A stretch of DNA of 64,000 nt from Isoetes taiwanensis (taxonomy: Eukaryota > Streptophyta > Lycopodiopsida > Isoetales > Isoetaceae): NCBI GenBank assembly GCA_021234155.1, contig JAJEKV010000091.1, positions 1,991,501 through 2,055,500 of the forward strand, in the 5' to 3' direction. Shown one piece after another: positions 1 to 9,909 of this stretch. The notes beneath the pieces are model-generated. The model worked only from the letters and a program-made list of their open reading frames with translations, ran no database searches and was not told where the DNA came from. Numbering within the stretch: the stretch's first letter is position 1; each line of letters opens with the position of its first letter. Made by a program: the position numbers and the translations under genes.

Positions 1-1620
1 ACACATTGCTCGCTCAAGGAAGGCATGTGTATTCGAATACACTTTCTACAATCGGGGTTTCGACTTTAACATCCAAAGAGTAAAGTTTGTGTCGGAGATC
101 TTACTTGTGCAATTCCTTTGACATTTCTTCCAGTGCTAAACCTTATCAACAACTTTTTGAGCAGCCACTCCGTAAGCTCTGGTTCCGAGAAGCCCCCTCG
201 CATTTCTCGGGCCAGACGGTAATGGTCATTTTTTTGGGCACGCCGAGGATTTTTCTTGGCTGTCTCCTTGTTTGTTTAACTCCCTCGCTCAACATTGTAA
301 ATACCTCTTTCTTCTTTTCTTTGTAAAGTTGCCTTCTTGCCTTGAAGCTATGATTTCCTCCCAAGACGTAGTGAGTGTAGGTGTCTCATAAGGCTTTTCT
401 CTGTCATAGTCCTAGGGGTTTTAATCGCCCCCAACAACAATGACAACTATTAGGGCCACATGAGCATTTGATTGCTCCTTTATTCTGTCCTTCGTGTTCC
501 TCAAGTGATCGGCATAAATTTTGCGAACCTGAAAGTGGCCTTTCACCCGCCTTTTCCATTTTTCGGCAAATTTCATGCATGTCACGTAGAAGGTATATCA
601 CCCTGCGGCCAAATTTGTCTCTATTGATTACCTCCATTTTTTCGAGGTCTTATCCATTTTTTTTTTTTTATTGCTACCCCGAGCTTTTTCCTTTTCCCTT
701 TCATTTCTTTGCTTTCCTCGACTTCGCGCACTTCCAACCCGGCCGTGATTTCTTTTCGCTTCTTTTGGTTCCTTAGTGGCTATGGTGTCTCTTTGGTCTG
801 CTAAGTTTCTTTGGTCGCCCGGGTTTTTCGCTTCTTCTTTGAACCTCCATCCGTTTCCCTCCCGTGGCATACTCAGTGTATGTGATGATTGTGATCTTCC
901 TCCATCTTACGATTGCTCGACTCACCGACAAGAAAGTCCTCCTAAAAAGGCACCCGGAGGCTTACTCAAACAAACCCATTTTGGTCTCGTAGCATTATCT
1001 TTATCTTAACTTTGAATATTAATCGCCTTGATCCTAGTTTTAATGAAAATGAGAAATGAATTTGTACAAAGGGTTTTACGCGGGTTTCACCCTAACATGC
1101 TTTTACCCAGTTTCGTTTGAATTTGCAATGTTTTCACAAATTCTGCTCCACGACAATGAATCCCCGGAGGTCTTGAAGGATAGCCTCCCCACCGGACCTC
1201 CTTTGTCCCAAGAACCCTGAGACCTCTTTTATTGTCCCTGTGTTAAGAAACTCTGAGTCCAAGGCATCGCTTGTTCCCAAAGACTTTGCGATTATGTAGA
1301 AATGTCAGTGTGCTGTATTTTCCGCTTGCACCCCTGGTCACGAACCATTGCGTTTGAAAAGTTTTCATAAATTGCAGGCTCGTCTGTGTCCGCGGTCTGC
1401 CTCTGTGGGTGTGGTCGCCTGAGCTTAAGAGTTTTTTTTGGTGCCCTCTTGCTTCCTTCTTCCCTGCCACTGAAACGTTTAAAACAACAATGTTAAGACA
1501 TAAAATGGGACGAAAACTGTATTCCAGAATAAGATTTACTAATCTTCTACCCTAAAGGCCAGCAAATGACAGGAAAAGAAGCGAAAACATTGTCGCTCTA
1601 ACTCGATTTTTCATGTTTTA
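1..1620. other. AT/pyrimidine-rich intergenic DNA, no gene recognised
   Basis: All reading frames here are short and low in complexity, and I recognise no protein. The one structured item is a 16-bp perfect palindrome at 27-42 (GTGTATTCGAATACAC). It has the same core as the palindromic array at 1720-1946, so it is probably an outlying copy. Confidence 0.6.
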
Positions 1621-1625
1621 ATTGG

Positions 1626-1693
1626 ACTAAAAGGTGGTATGTTTAACCTAAAAAGTGGTCTGTTTAAGCTAAAAAGTGGTATGTTTAGGCTAA
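1626..1693 (+). repeat. short tandem repeat, about 23-bp unit, three copies
   Basis: Three adjacent units of about 23 bp share the text AAAAGTGGTATGTTTA followed by a variable CTA-rich linker. The units are imperfect (AAGGTGG, AAGTGGTCTG, AAGTGGTATG). The array lies directly against the palindromic array that starts at 1720, so the two may form one composite block. Confidence 0.75.
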
Positions 1694-1719
1694 AAAAACA
1701 AGCGTTTTCAATGAGACAG

Positions 1720-1946
1720 GCAAAGTGTATTCCGGAATACACTTTGCACTTCGCCTGAAGGGCAAAGTGTATGGCAAAGTGTATTCCGGAATACACTTTG
1801 CCCTTCAGCCCTTTAGATCTAAGCTGCCAGTGATTTCGATACACTTTGCCCTTCACGTGCAAAGTGTATTGGAAATATAAAGGTATTCCGAATACACTTT
1901 GCACTTCGCCAGAAGGGCAAAGTGTATTCCGAAATACACTTTGCCC
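1720..1946. repeat. array of near-perfect 28-32 bp palindromes
   Basis: Perfect palindromes occur at 1720-1747 (28 bp) and 1773-1802 (30 bp). A third, at 1915-1946 (32 bp), has one central mismatch. Each reads GGCAAAGTGTATTCC followed by its reverse complement. Half-copies (GGCAAAGTGTAT or its complement) fill the gaps around 1760-1772, 1840-1872 and 1885-1905, joined by short CTTCGCC/AGAAGG linkers. The block could fold into several hairpins or one large cruciform. I see no coding potential and no terminal motif tying it to a known MITE family. Weaker relatives of the GTGTATTC/GAATACAC core occur near 2030 and 2165-2215. Confidence 0.9.
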
Positions 1947-2099
1947 TACAAAAGTAAATCAGTAAACACACGAAAGACGTACTATGTACTTTACATGCTT
2001 ACCTGTCCATTATTTTCGCTATGTAAATCGGAATACATCAAATGAATATAGGCGGAAGGCGCTAATACCGGGCGACAGAACTCGAAGCGGAATACGCGA

Positions 2100-3060
2100 A
2101 CCAGGCGCCAAATTTCCTTTTTAAAGGTAGGCCACCGTCAGGGCCAGTGTTTTTTATGTGATCCGAATACGACTTTGTCCAAACATTCTCGACAAGTGTA
2201 TTCTCGAATAGATTCATGCACACACACGGCAAATGTTGCATACACCAAACAAGATTCTAATAGCTTTTGTATTCTCAATATGTTTAGTCCAACCGCTTTG
2301 TGAGTTAATGACAAGTCCACAATTTTTGCGCTTGTTTAACATGGTTAACCGCCGCGGAACAAACTTCCACCACCCTTTGTTTGCCCAAGTACCTCTACTT
2401 CGATGGAACACAAGACGAGATGCTTCTTCAACTCCTACCTCGACAAGGTCTTTGTTGCTTCTAAGACACTTCGAGTCCAAGCACTAGTAGATCGCCACCA
2501 CCTTTCCAACCCTCTCCAAGTCCAAGAGGGAAACCGGCTGCCACCTCCTTTCACGGCCTCACCTGCAATTTAGTAAAATCTTCCACCACCATTTGTACCA
2601 TCCCCGATACTACAAAGGCTCGACCTCAAAGAATTTTTTTTCGAACAAACTACCTCAGCCATTTGTAGTTTCTCCTTCTTTCACTTACACAAGCAAGGAA
2701 TACAAAGACGTTCAAGATCATGCAGATTCTCCATCGCCCTCCCACCACGATTTCACTACAAATGAAGACGACCTTTGCAAGATCTACTCCTCTTCACACA
2801 ACCGGTAGGACACATGGGTTTGCAGAATTTTTAGTCGGCTCAAGAGACATGTTTGAAAGAACTCCTTTTGAAGAAGCTCGAACAACATTCGGCCGCACAT
2901 CATATGGTGGCCCATCTCCTTCATTCAACACTGCATTTCCGCCTTTATCCTGGTACAACTTCACGTGGTTGTTCTCCTCTACAAGCACACCACTAAGGGT
3001 AGAGGAGGTCACCCCATAGTAGAACTCTCTTCGTAAGATGAAGACACCAACGAGGTGCAA
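2100..3060. other. no recognised gene
   Basis: Short overlapping frames on both strands give no family match I can name. The stretch is CTC/CCT-rich on the plus strand. It may include an upstream part of the transposase-like pseudogene beginning near 3064, but I could not show it. Confidence 0.4.
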
Positions 3061-3063
3061 CGC

Positions 3064-5520
3064 AGATTACACATTCTCTAGCCACCACTAAGAAATTCAA
3101 GGTGGATTATGGTTTGAGAGCATGCCCTCCTCAGAAGAAGAAGAAACCCATGGACGAGCATAAATTGAGAAGACTTTTAAGAAGTAAATGTCATTGGGTT
3201 GCATCAACAAATTTAAACATGTCTAAATTACGAGCAATTAGAGACAACTACAGCTCAATGACATTGGCTGACCGTAATGCCTACTTGGCCTATCATGTAA
3301 GACCGTGACGCAACACCTTCTTGCACTACATTAACCGCGAAGAAGTTTGCCGTAAATGCTTTATGGTTATCCACCGCTTAGGGTCCACCGTAATGTCTAG
3401 AATACAAAAGACTCGACAAAAAATCCAGCAATTGATGATCATTGTGGATCAAGAAGAGTTGTAACCATGCATGCCCTTGTCGCCGCCTCATGGATGGAGA
3501 AATATTTCAGAGAAACATGTGAGAAGTCGCCTAACAAAGAACATGTATCATTTAACCGATAACATCACCAAAAGATGTTTTTAATGAGTACAAAGAGACT
3601 TGCACTCAGCCTTCAAAGACATCTCTTACTCACACTTCACCGTGACCGGTGGAAAAGTGAATTCGTCTTGTGAAAATTCCCAGAGACATAGAATGTCTGC
3701 TTGCTCAAGGTGTGCGTAATTAAAGAGTCAACTAGAAACCGCAAAGACAGAGGTCGAAGAAGTAAGCTCGCAATTCTCCAATCTCTCACTTATTTTAAAG
3801 AAAATGCTTTGATCTGATTTCTTTTACGATATTGTGCAACGTAACCTGCCGACATCGTGAACAACAAGCGCCAGAGAGAAGAAAGCTTGCCAAGCACGTA
3901 AAAAGCTCTTGAACGCCCACTCGCAATATATGTCCGCTGATTTGATGGAATGGATAAAAAACTACTCTTACCCCATTTCTTGAACATTCCTAAAGATGTG
4001 CCGAGGGAATGTTTTGTTAAGGTCCACCTTGTGGGAGCTATGGTCTTCAAAGGAAGTCTAAAGTGCAAAGTATTTTTGACGATCCAAACTTGCATGGTGA
4101 CCCTAACCCTCACAATTACAATTTTTAACAAGGTCCCAGGCGAAGCAAGAGCAAGCACCACCGCTTTACCTACAACTTGACAACACTACAAGGGAGAACA
4201 AGAATCAAACACTCTTTGCTTACTGTGCCATGTTAGTGGAGCTAGGGATCTTTAGAAAGTGAAGCTCGGTTTCTTACTTGTAGGCCACACTCATGATCAG
4301 ATTGACCAAATGTTCAGCAGATTTTCTCATGCTTTAGAAGGAAGAAGGCTTTTTCTTTCCTACTTTAGTTCAATTATTGAAGATTCTCGACACTCCCACC
4401 CAATGATCGATCTTCTTAAAGAGACTGCTGATTTCAGAGAGTTTGTTTTCTCTCAACGTTCAGACAGAGAACAAGTTGTGAACAAGTTGAATGATCTCAC
4501 CCTCCAACATCATATCAAGTTCTACTTGAAGGACGGCCAAAGCTTGGCTGTGGGGGAAGAAGTATACCACAACTAAGGACTGAGTCCACCGTAGGGATTA
4601 CGCTTCCTTAAATATATATTCCGATACTTCCTTTATAGAACGTGGCCGAGCAACTTCCTCTCAAAAAATCCTAAGGAGTCCAAGGTAAGAAAGTACCCCA
4701 AAGATCATCCTTAAAAGCCATTGAAAATGGAATTTCCTCGTGCTTTTTAAGTATTTCTTAGAAGAAGATCGAATGTGGTGGAGTAATTTCTTTCTCAACG
4801 TAAAATTGTTGTACAAAACATAGCTCTAAGACAGTTGCAAGAACCATTTCAATGGCCTAACACCTTCCATCAACCCCAAAGACCAAGCAGTCCAAGCAAT
4901 GCTACATTAGCCCCGCAGAAGAGAAGAAGACGAGGATCGAAGTCATGTACCCTGGACCAAGACGCAGAATGAGCCTCAAGGTAATATCACGTAAATTACC
5001 AAAGGTATGCTAATTGCTCTTCCAAACCGAGGGAGGATGACAAAGGTCTACCTTCGATAGTAAAGTGCTTTGACACACCAAGGAGGAAGGAGTCACTAAA
5101 CTCAAGATCCATTGGCTTGCAACACGCCGTAAAATGCTTTTGAAGGTAGATATGAGTTAGAAATGAGAAGCCAAGGAAAAGGGAGAAAGTCCAAGAAGGT
5201 GGGTTGTAGGGATGAGTCTGAACCTTAATGACATGACTATATTGTGCTATGATTTTAAATTGAAATCGACAATCGCCTCACGCCAGAGGACTATCAATTT
5301 GCTTAAAAAAGCTTGTAATTACAAAGAAGAGGATGAAGAAGGTGGTGGCAATGCTTCACCATCTCAAGATAGTGATGAGGAAGATAACTCAAGCACTTCC
5401 TCGAAAGTGACAAAGAAAGAAGTGAAGGTGACGAGGATGGCATAAATGAATATGATGACGCCCCGATCCCTCTCTCATCACTCCTCACACTTTTGTACAT
5501 AACCGAAGTCTTAGAAAAGA
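3064..5520 (+). pseudogene. DUF7869-like transposase, decayed copy A
   Basis: A frame-shifted relic of the same protein family as the minus-strand gene at 60.3-63.7 kb. Conserved blocks in order are: a basic segment with a Cys-rich start and the words IRDNYSSM and RNAYLAYHV (3100-3310); a VCRKCF-type block (3340-3420); DGMDKKLLLPHFLNIP (about 3945-3980), taken as the first acidic site; ESNTLFAYCAMLVELGIF (4200-4255), following a damaged LDNT-type block; and VGHTHDQIDQMFSRFS (4277-4325), the family hallmark. The last block is followed by an open frame to 4576. A low-complexity acidic tail (EEDEEGGG, DSDEED) is open at 5212-5445. At least six frameshifts or stops separate the blocks, so it cannot make a full product. 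In the better-preserved relative the three acidic blocks have RNase H-like DD(E/D) spacing, so a transposase role is inferred. The outer limits are approximate. Confidence 0.7.
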
Positions 5521-5823
5521 CTCAGAATTTTGCATGTGAATATGAAGATTCTATCTTCAAATTTTGAGAATACTAATTTCGCCAAAGCATGCATTTTACT
5601 TCAATTTTTGTTAAATATTTTATCCTCTGAAATTAGAGTTTCTCTTAAAACATACTTCAAGAACATTCTATTTGCTAAGAAAAGTGACACTTTAAAAAAG
5701 TCAATTCTTTCGTTGCATAAAAAAATTAGTCATTTGGGGGGGAGGGGGGAGTCAAAATAGAATTTCATAAATCTTTTTTTTTAACCTTGTTTTACCTCCC
5801 TTTTTTGTAAAAAAAGGGAATCT

Positions 5824-6138
5824 TTGAGGAATATTCCTTTTGCTCTCGTTTCGATGATTTGCTCCTGTTTAATACACAATCTTGTTCATAGAAATGACGG
5901 GAGAACTGTCTATCGAGATGGCATAAACATAGACAATAGATGGGTTGTACCCTACAATCCATGGTTGTTGTGCTATTTTAGATGCCATATCAATGTTGAG
6001 ATATGTGCTCATATTAAAGGAGTCAAACACTTATACAAATATATTTACAAGGGCCCAGACATGATATTAGTGAACTTAGGACATGATTCTGGAGAGAGTA
6101 TCACCATGACAAGCACTATAACATATGACCATCATTAG
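5824..6138 (+). pseudogene. Helitron Rep/helicase fragment (Helitron-like N-terminal region)
   Basis: A 104-codon open frame carries the conserved Helitron run NDGRTVYRDG, NRWVVPYNPWLL, CHINVEICAHIKGVKHLYKY and IYKGPD. In plant Helitrons this block lies in the region just before and inside the Rep (rolling-circle nuclease) domain of a protein of well over 1,000 residues. Only about 100 residues survive here. Downstream to about 6390 the frames break up, with no helicase motifs. No clear 5' TC or 3' CTRR-hairpin terminus was found. This is a truncated, non-functional remnant; it lies 0.9 kb upstream of a host-gene fragment in the same orientation. Confidence 0.8.
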
Positions 6139-7060
6139 AGAAAAATATGAGGTCTCCAAAGGGCCCTTTGTGAAAATAGAGAAAATCCACATCAGCTTTT
6201 TGCTCTAGCCAATGAGAGAATAGTGCCTTTGTTCTTAATCCATACATCCCTGACATGAGATATTGGCTTTGGTTGCCACGTATCTTATTTAGATAGGGTC
6301 CCTTCTCCCAAGGAGACTCCCAAATCTGCCACACTTTCCTATGAAAGTCCTTAAACATTTCCCAATGGAGATTTGAATACTCACGTGCAATTAATTTTTG
6401 GGTGCAATTAATTTTGGGTGTTTTGGCAGGGTCGAGCTTGTGTGAGAAACCACAGGGTTTCGAAAACGTATGGAGACCCTATTCTGAAGCACAGAAATGT
6501 CTCTCCACCTCTCACGGGAGAACTTGCAACTCTTTCTCACTATTTTTTTCCTCTCTTTTATTTTTTCCTTTGTGCGATGGCAGGGGAACAGGTCTAGGTG
6601 GGCAGATGATAAAAGCAAAGATTAGGGTTCTTGATGATTCCTTCTTCTCCGGAGCTTGCCAAAATAATCGCTTCAACAGATCTTGTTTTGCCTACAAGCC
6701 ACGTTTGTGCAGTCGATCCTGTTTTGCACCCAAATCCACAGGCTGCCAATATTTATAAGTATATATTCCACCTTATACCCTTTTTTTTGAACACCTAGTT
6801 CTTAAATGTTTAACCATCTGCATCTTCCAAGATCAGACTCTGTGTTCCGTTTACTCATCTAATATCGTCTTCCTCGACAATGATATGCCAAGGTACCTAA
6901 AATAATAATTTGTGTTTTGCTCATTTTTTATGTTACATGCTGGCTGGATCTGGTAATTCAGGTTCAATTCCTGAGTCTTGCCATTTATATTCTTCTTTGA
7001 TTTAAGTTAGATATGGTTTTCACATTAGCTTTTTAAAAGGTTTCTCAGATACATGCTAGA
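6139..7060. other. no recognised coding sequence
   Basis: AT-rich, with broken frames. The last part (about 6900-7060, T-rich and ending in TTTTTAAAAGG) reads like plant intron sequence leading into the ARM-repeat fragment. No protein match was seen. Confidence 0.4.
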
Positions 7061-7793
7061 TATAAGTCTCGTTTTGAAGCACAACTAAGAACAAATAATC
7101 CAGAAGTGCATACACAGATTGCTTATGAGCTTAGACTGCTGGCAAAATATGGAATGGAAAACATGATGACTATTGCAGAGGCTGGAGAAATTCCTTTATT
7201 AGCACCTCTACTTGCATCTGAAGATAAATAAACTCAAGAACATACAGTGACTGTTCTGCTAAACCTGTCAATTCTTGAGTCAAACAGGTTATCAATTATG
7301 GAAGCAGGAGCTTTAGAGCCAATTTTGAAGGGTTTAAATGTCGGATCAAGCATTGAAGCAAGGGAGAATGCTGCAGCCACAATATTCACCCTATCAATTG
7401 TTGATGAGTATAAGGTAAAGATTGGAGAGCAAGAAATGATATTCGAATCCCTTTTGAGGCTACTGAGAGAAGGATCTACAAGAGGGCAAAAGGATGCAGC
7501 CATTGCGCTATTTAATCTGGCTATGTACCATCCCATGGCAATAAATCGAAAAGTGTAAAGGCAGGTGCTATGCCTCTCCTTCTAGGTTTATTATCTTTGT
7601 CTTCAGATTTCTGCTCAGCTATAATTGATGATGATGTATCAGTTTTATCTATGCTTGTAACCTGCTCAGATGGAGTAAGGGCATTTCTAAAAATCCTGCT
7701 GCCATAGCCAGGCTTCTGAGTATTATAGGCCAAGGATCTGAGAAAGGCCAAGAACATGCCATAGCTGCCCTTCTGGTACTCTGCAGGAGTGCT
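7061..7793 (+). pseudogene. U-box/ARM-repeat (PUB-type) E3 ligase fragment, ARM region only
   Basis: The translation follows the armadillo-repeat region of plant U-box ubiquitin ligases (the PUB10-14 type). It begins with EVHTQIAYELRLLAK and continues through a [14 protein letters not shown] block, an [14 protein letters not shown] block, [17 protein letters not shown], and finally the out-of-frame words IARLLSIIGQGSEKGQEHAIAA near 7700-7780. That is about four to five ARM repeats. In-frame stops occur at about 7229 (after SEDK) and 7556 (after NRKV), and a frameshift lies near 7680. The U-box that should precede the ARM repeats is absent. The reading resembles one to two exons of a host gene lifted out of context, not a living gene. 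Its position next to a Helitron remnant suggests capture, but that is inference. Confidence 0.85.
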
Positions 7794-7912
7794 TTGAAAT
7801 GACATCATGTTCATGTAAACATTAACGTTGGCATGTATAGTTCTGAGATGAGTGCTTTGAAATGACATCATGTTCATGTAAACATTAACATTGGCATGCA
7901 TAGTTCTGAGAT
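7787..7912. repeat. 63-bp tandem duplication
   Basis: Two head-to-tail copies (7787-7849 and 7850-7912) of a unit starting GAGTGCTTTGAAATGACATC and ending TAGTTCTGAGAT. They differ at three or so bases, so the duplication is fairly recent. It sits at the 3' end of the ARM-gene fragment. Confidence 0.9.
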
Positions 7913-7928
7913 ATGCAGAGGTTCTAAG

Positions 7929-8125
7929 GTAAATGTGACTTCTAGAGCTATGTGACAAGTGTCCTAGCTAGTTAGGAACTGCCACACTCTTGCCTATTTG
8001 TAGTTTATCATTTAGTTTTCTCACATCAGCGCTTCTGTGAGCATCTCCATTCTAGAATTGTGGGCATCTCCATTCTGGAATTTTTCCTTAGCTTACGTGT
8101 TCTAGAAATTTTTCCTTAGCTCACC
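7929..8125 (+). repeat. dispersed repeat, copy 1 (partner at 24,440)
   Basis: This segment runs from GGTAAATGTGACTTCTAGAG to TTCCTTAGCTCACCTG. It closely matches 24,440-24,582 in the same orientation, with small indels and a few substitutions. Copy 1 has an extra internal duplication of CATCTCCATTCT and of TTCTAGAAATTT. Both copies end at CTCACCTG, which marks a real element border. There is no coding content. It could be a solo LTR fragment or a terminal piece of a non-autonomous DNA element; the family is not recognised. Confidence 0.75.
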
Positions 8126-8129
8126 TGTT

Positions 8130-9905
8130 CTAGAAATTTTCGGAGATCATCTCCTTACGTAGATCATCTTGCCCATTTTTCTTCTGGCCCCTTTTGCCGT
8201 ATTTTTCCCCTTTCGATTCTGTTGTTTGCTTCCCCTCTTGCAATTGGGTCTTTTATGGGTATTCGAGGCTACCAACAGTGGCTTTTTTTACAGTCCGTGC
8301 TCCTTCTGGAATTGCTGGCGGGACAACAAGCATTTACAATCACTCTAGTATTGCCTGAATCGGCAGTTATTTTGTCCAAGGAAGAATTTTGGTCATTTCG
8401 TTTATTCAGGGCCGTTCGTGCAAGAGGGCAGGACCGATTTGTTTGTGGTTTTCAAGGGCTGGTTTTAAGAGCAGGTCGATCTCTTTACTCGCTCGAAGTC
8501 CAAATTCGCTCGTTGTATAGAGCAGGTGTTTTCAAGAACCAGTTTGGTTTCTCGGGTTCGGTCCAAATTTATTTTGTTGGCGGAATGCCACTCCAGCCTA
8601 TTTTACATCGTGCTCAGTATTTTCGTTTGTATCTTGGCTAGGAAAGCCCAAAAGGGCCGTTGCTTCAAGCATCAGAGTTGTTCTTTTATATGCTGTTCTT
8701 GCGCCCTAAGAAGTATTAGGGTAATGATCCTTCTTCTTTTCACAGATGCACCGCAAACCATTTCATTCGCGGTAAATATTCTCGGATCGACTACCATGGA
8801 TGGATGCTATGACACTATGCCTCATTTAAAATGGCCCATTACCCGGTGATAAACAAGGGCTTGTTATCTACCATTTTCCCCTTGAACCGGGTTTGTTCCC
8901 TTCCTTTGGAGCTTTTAACTGCCCTTTAGCTTCTTTCTAGTACCGCCGCTGAACTCCCCTCGTGATTTGGAGTCCGGATCCGGGTCTTTTCCGACACATT
9001 TGACTCTTTTTTCCGGACTTCGCGGATCAGCCACGCCATGGCTATCGTAACGCCATGGGAGCTATCAACCCGCCACGCCATTCCCGCATGCATCCCGATG
9101 CTATTCGGCATGTATTCAACTCACAATGTTCAACTGCTGCATGAGCATACTCGTGGCTGCTCGCATTCATTTCCACAAGTCCTCGCAGGTCCGTGGTACC
9201 TTCGCTGGCGTGTGCATTCAAGAGGGAACGACTTTTGAACGGATATGAGGTGGTATTTCCTCGGCAAGCGGAACGAATTGGCAAATGGCTGATTTGTGGC
9301 CAATTTCCTCTGATTTTTGATGTTCTTTCATTCCACCCATGGAAGTGCCAGTGATTTGAGCAGCCAAGAGCCATGGAGGCAGGGAGGACTAACACCGAAG
9401 TTGAACCGTAAGTTATTCGATAGAGCAGCAAGATTGATAGAGCGTGCCCCATTCGGTGGGAGCATTTTTCATAGTCTTTAGGTATGTTTTTGCATTTGTG
9501 ATTTTAAGCTTTTGTCGCTCCCGCTCAAGATCCCATCCCTGGTCCGCTTTCTAGTTTGTAATTGCAATGGGAGATCGAAAGCATCATTCTTGTATAGCGG
9601 AATCCACCACTCCACACCAACTGCTCCTGCTCATGTATGCTATATCCCCACAAACAAGGTTGAGGATTTCGTGGAAGGGGAGCAGAATTGCCAGATGCAA
9701 TACCACATTCCGAAGCGTGGGATCTCGGGAGAGAAGAGGGATCAGCCAAGAAGAAAGTTGACCAGCACGCACACTTGAAATTAACCAAGTAAGCCATTTC
9801 TTGTCTGATTGTCTGCTTTGGTTTGATTGTTTGAGATAGTTTCAGTTAGTTTGGCCCTACTTTTCCTTGCTTATGTTAATAATTAAAGTAGTCTTCTTCT
9901 TCTTT
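8130..9905. other. no supported gene; region 5' of the MULE
   Basis: Open frames up to 139 codons occur (8222-8641), but none resembles a known family and several overlap on both strands. The part from about 9,830 to 9,909 is T-rich and ends TTCTTTGTAG. That looks like an intron 3' end feeding the MULE exon, so upstream MULE exons may lie within this stretch. Confidence 0.45.
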
Positions 9906-9909
9906 GTAG

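Noticed and set aside
1720-1946. CRISPR-like pattern of repeats and spacers
   Set aside because: The repeats are palindromes of variable spacing in plant nuclear DNA, with no unique equal-length spacers.
7521-7958. 145-codon minus-strand frame with an internal repeat
   Set aside because: The repeat is the 63-bp tandem duplication and the frame runs antisense to the ARM-gene fragment.
8092-8145. TTCTAGAAATTTTTCC repeats as a further heat-shock element
   Set aside because: The GAA-to-TTC spacing is wrong (three or more bases, not two), so it is not a proper HSE.
8222-8849. Open frames of 107-139 codons
   Set aside because: No recognisable family, overlapping alternatives, and no splice or start context; not reported as genes.
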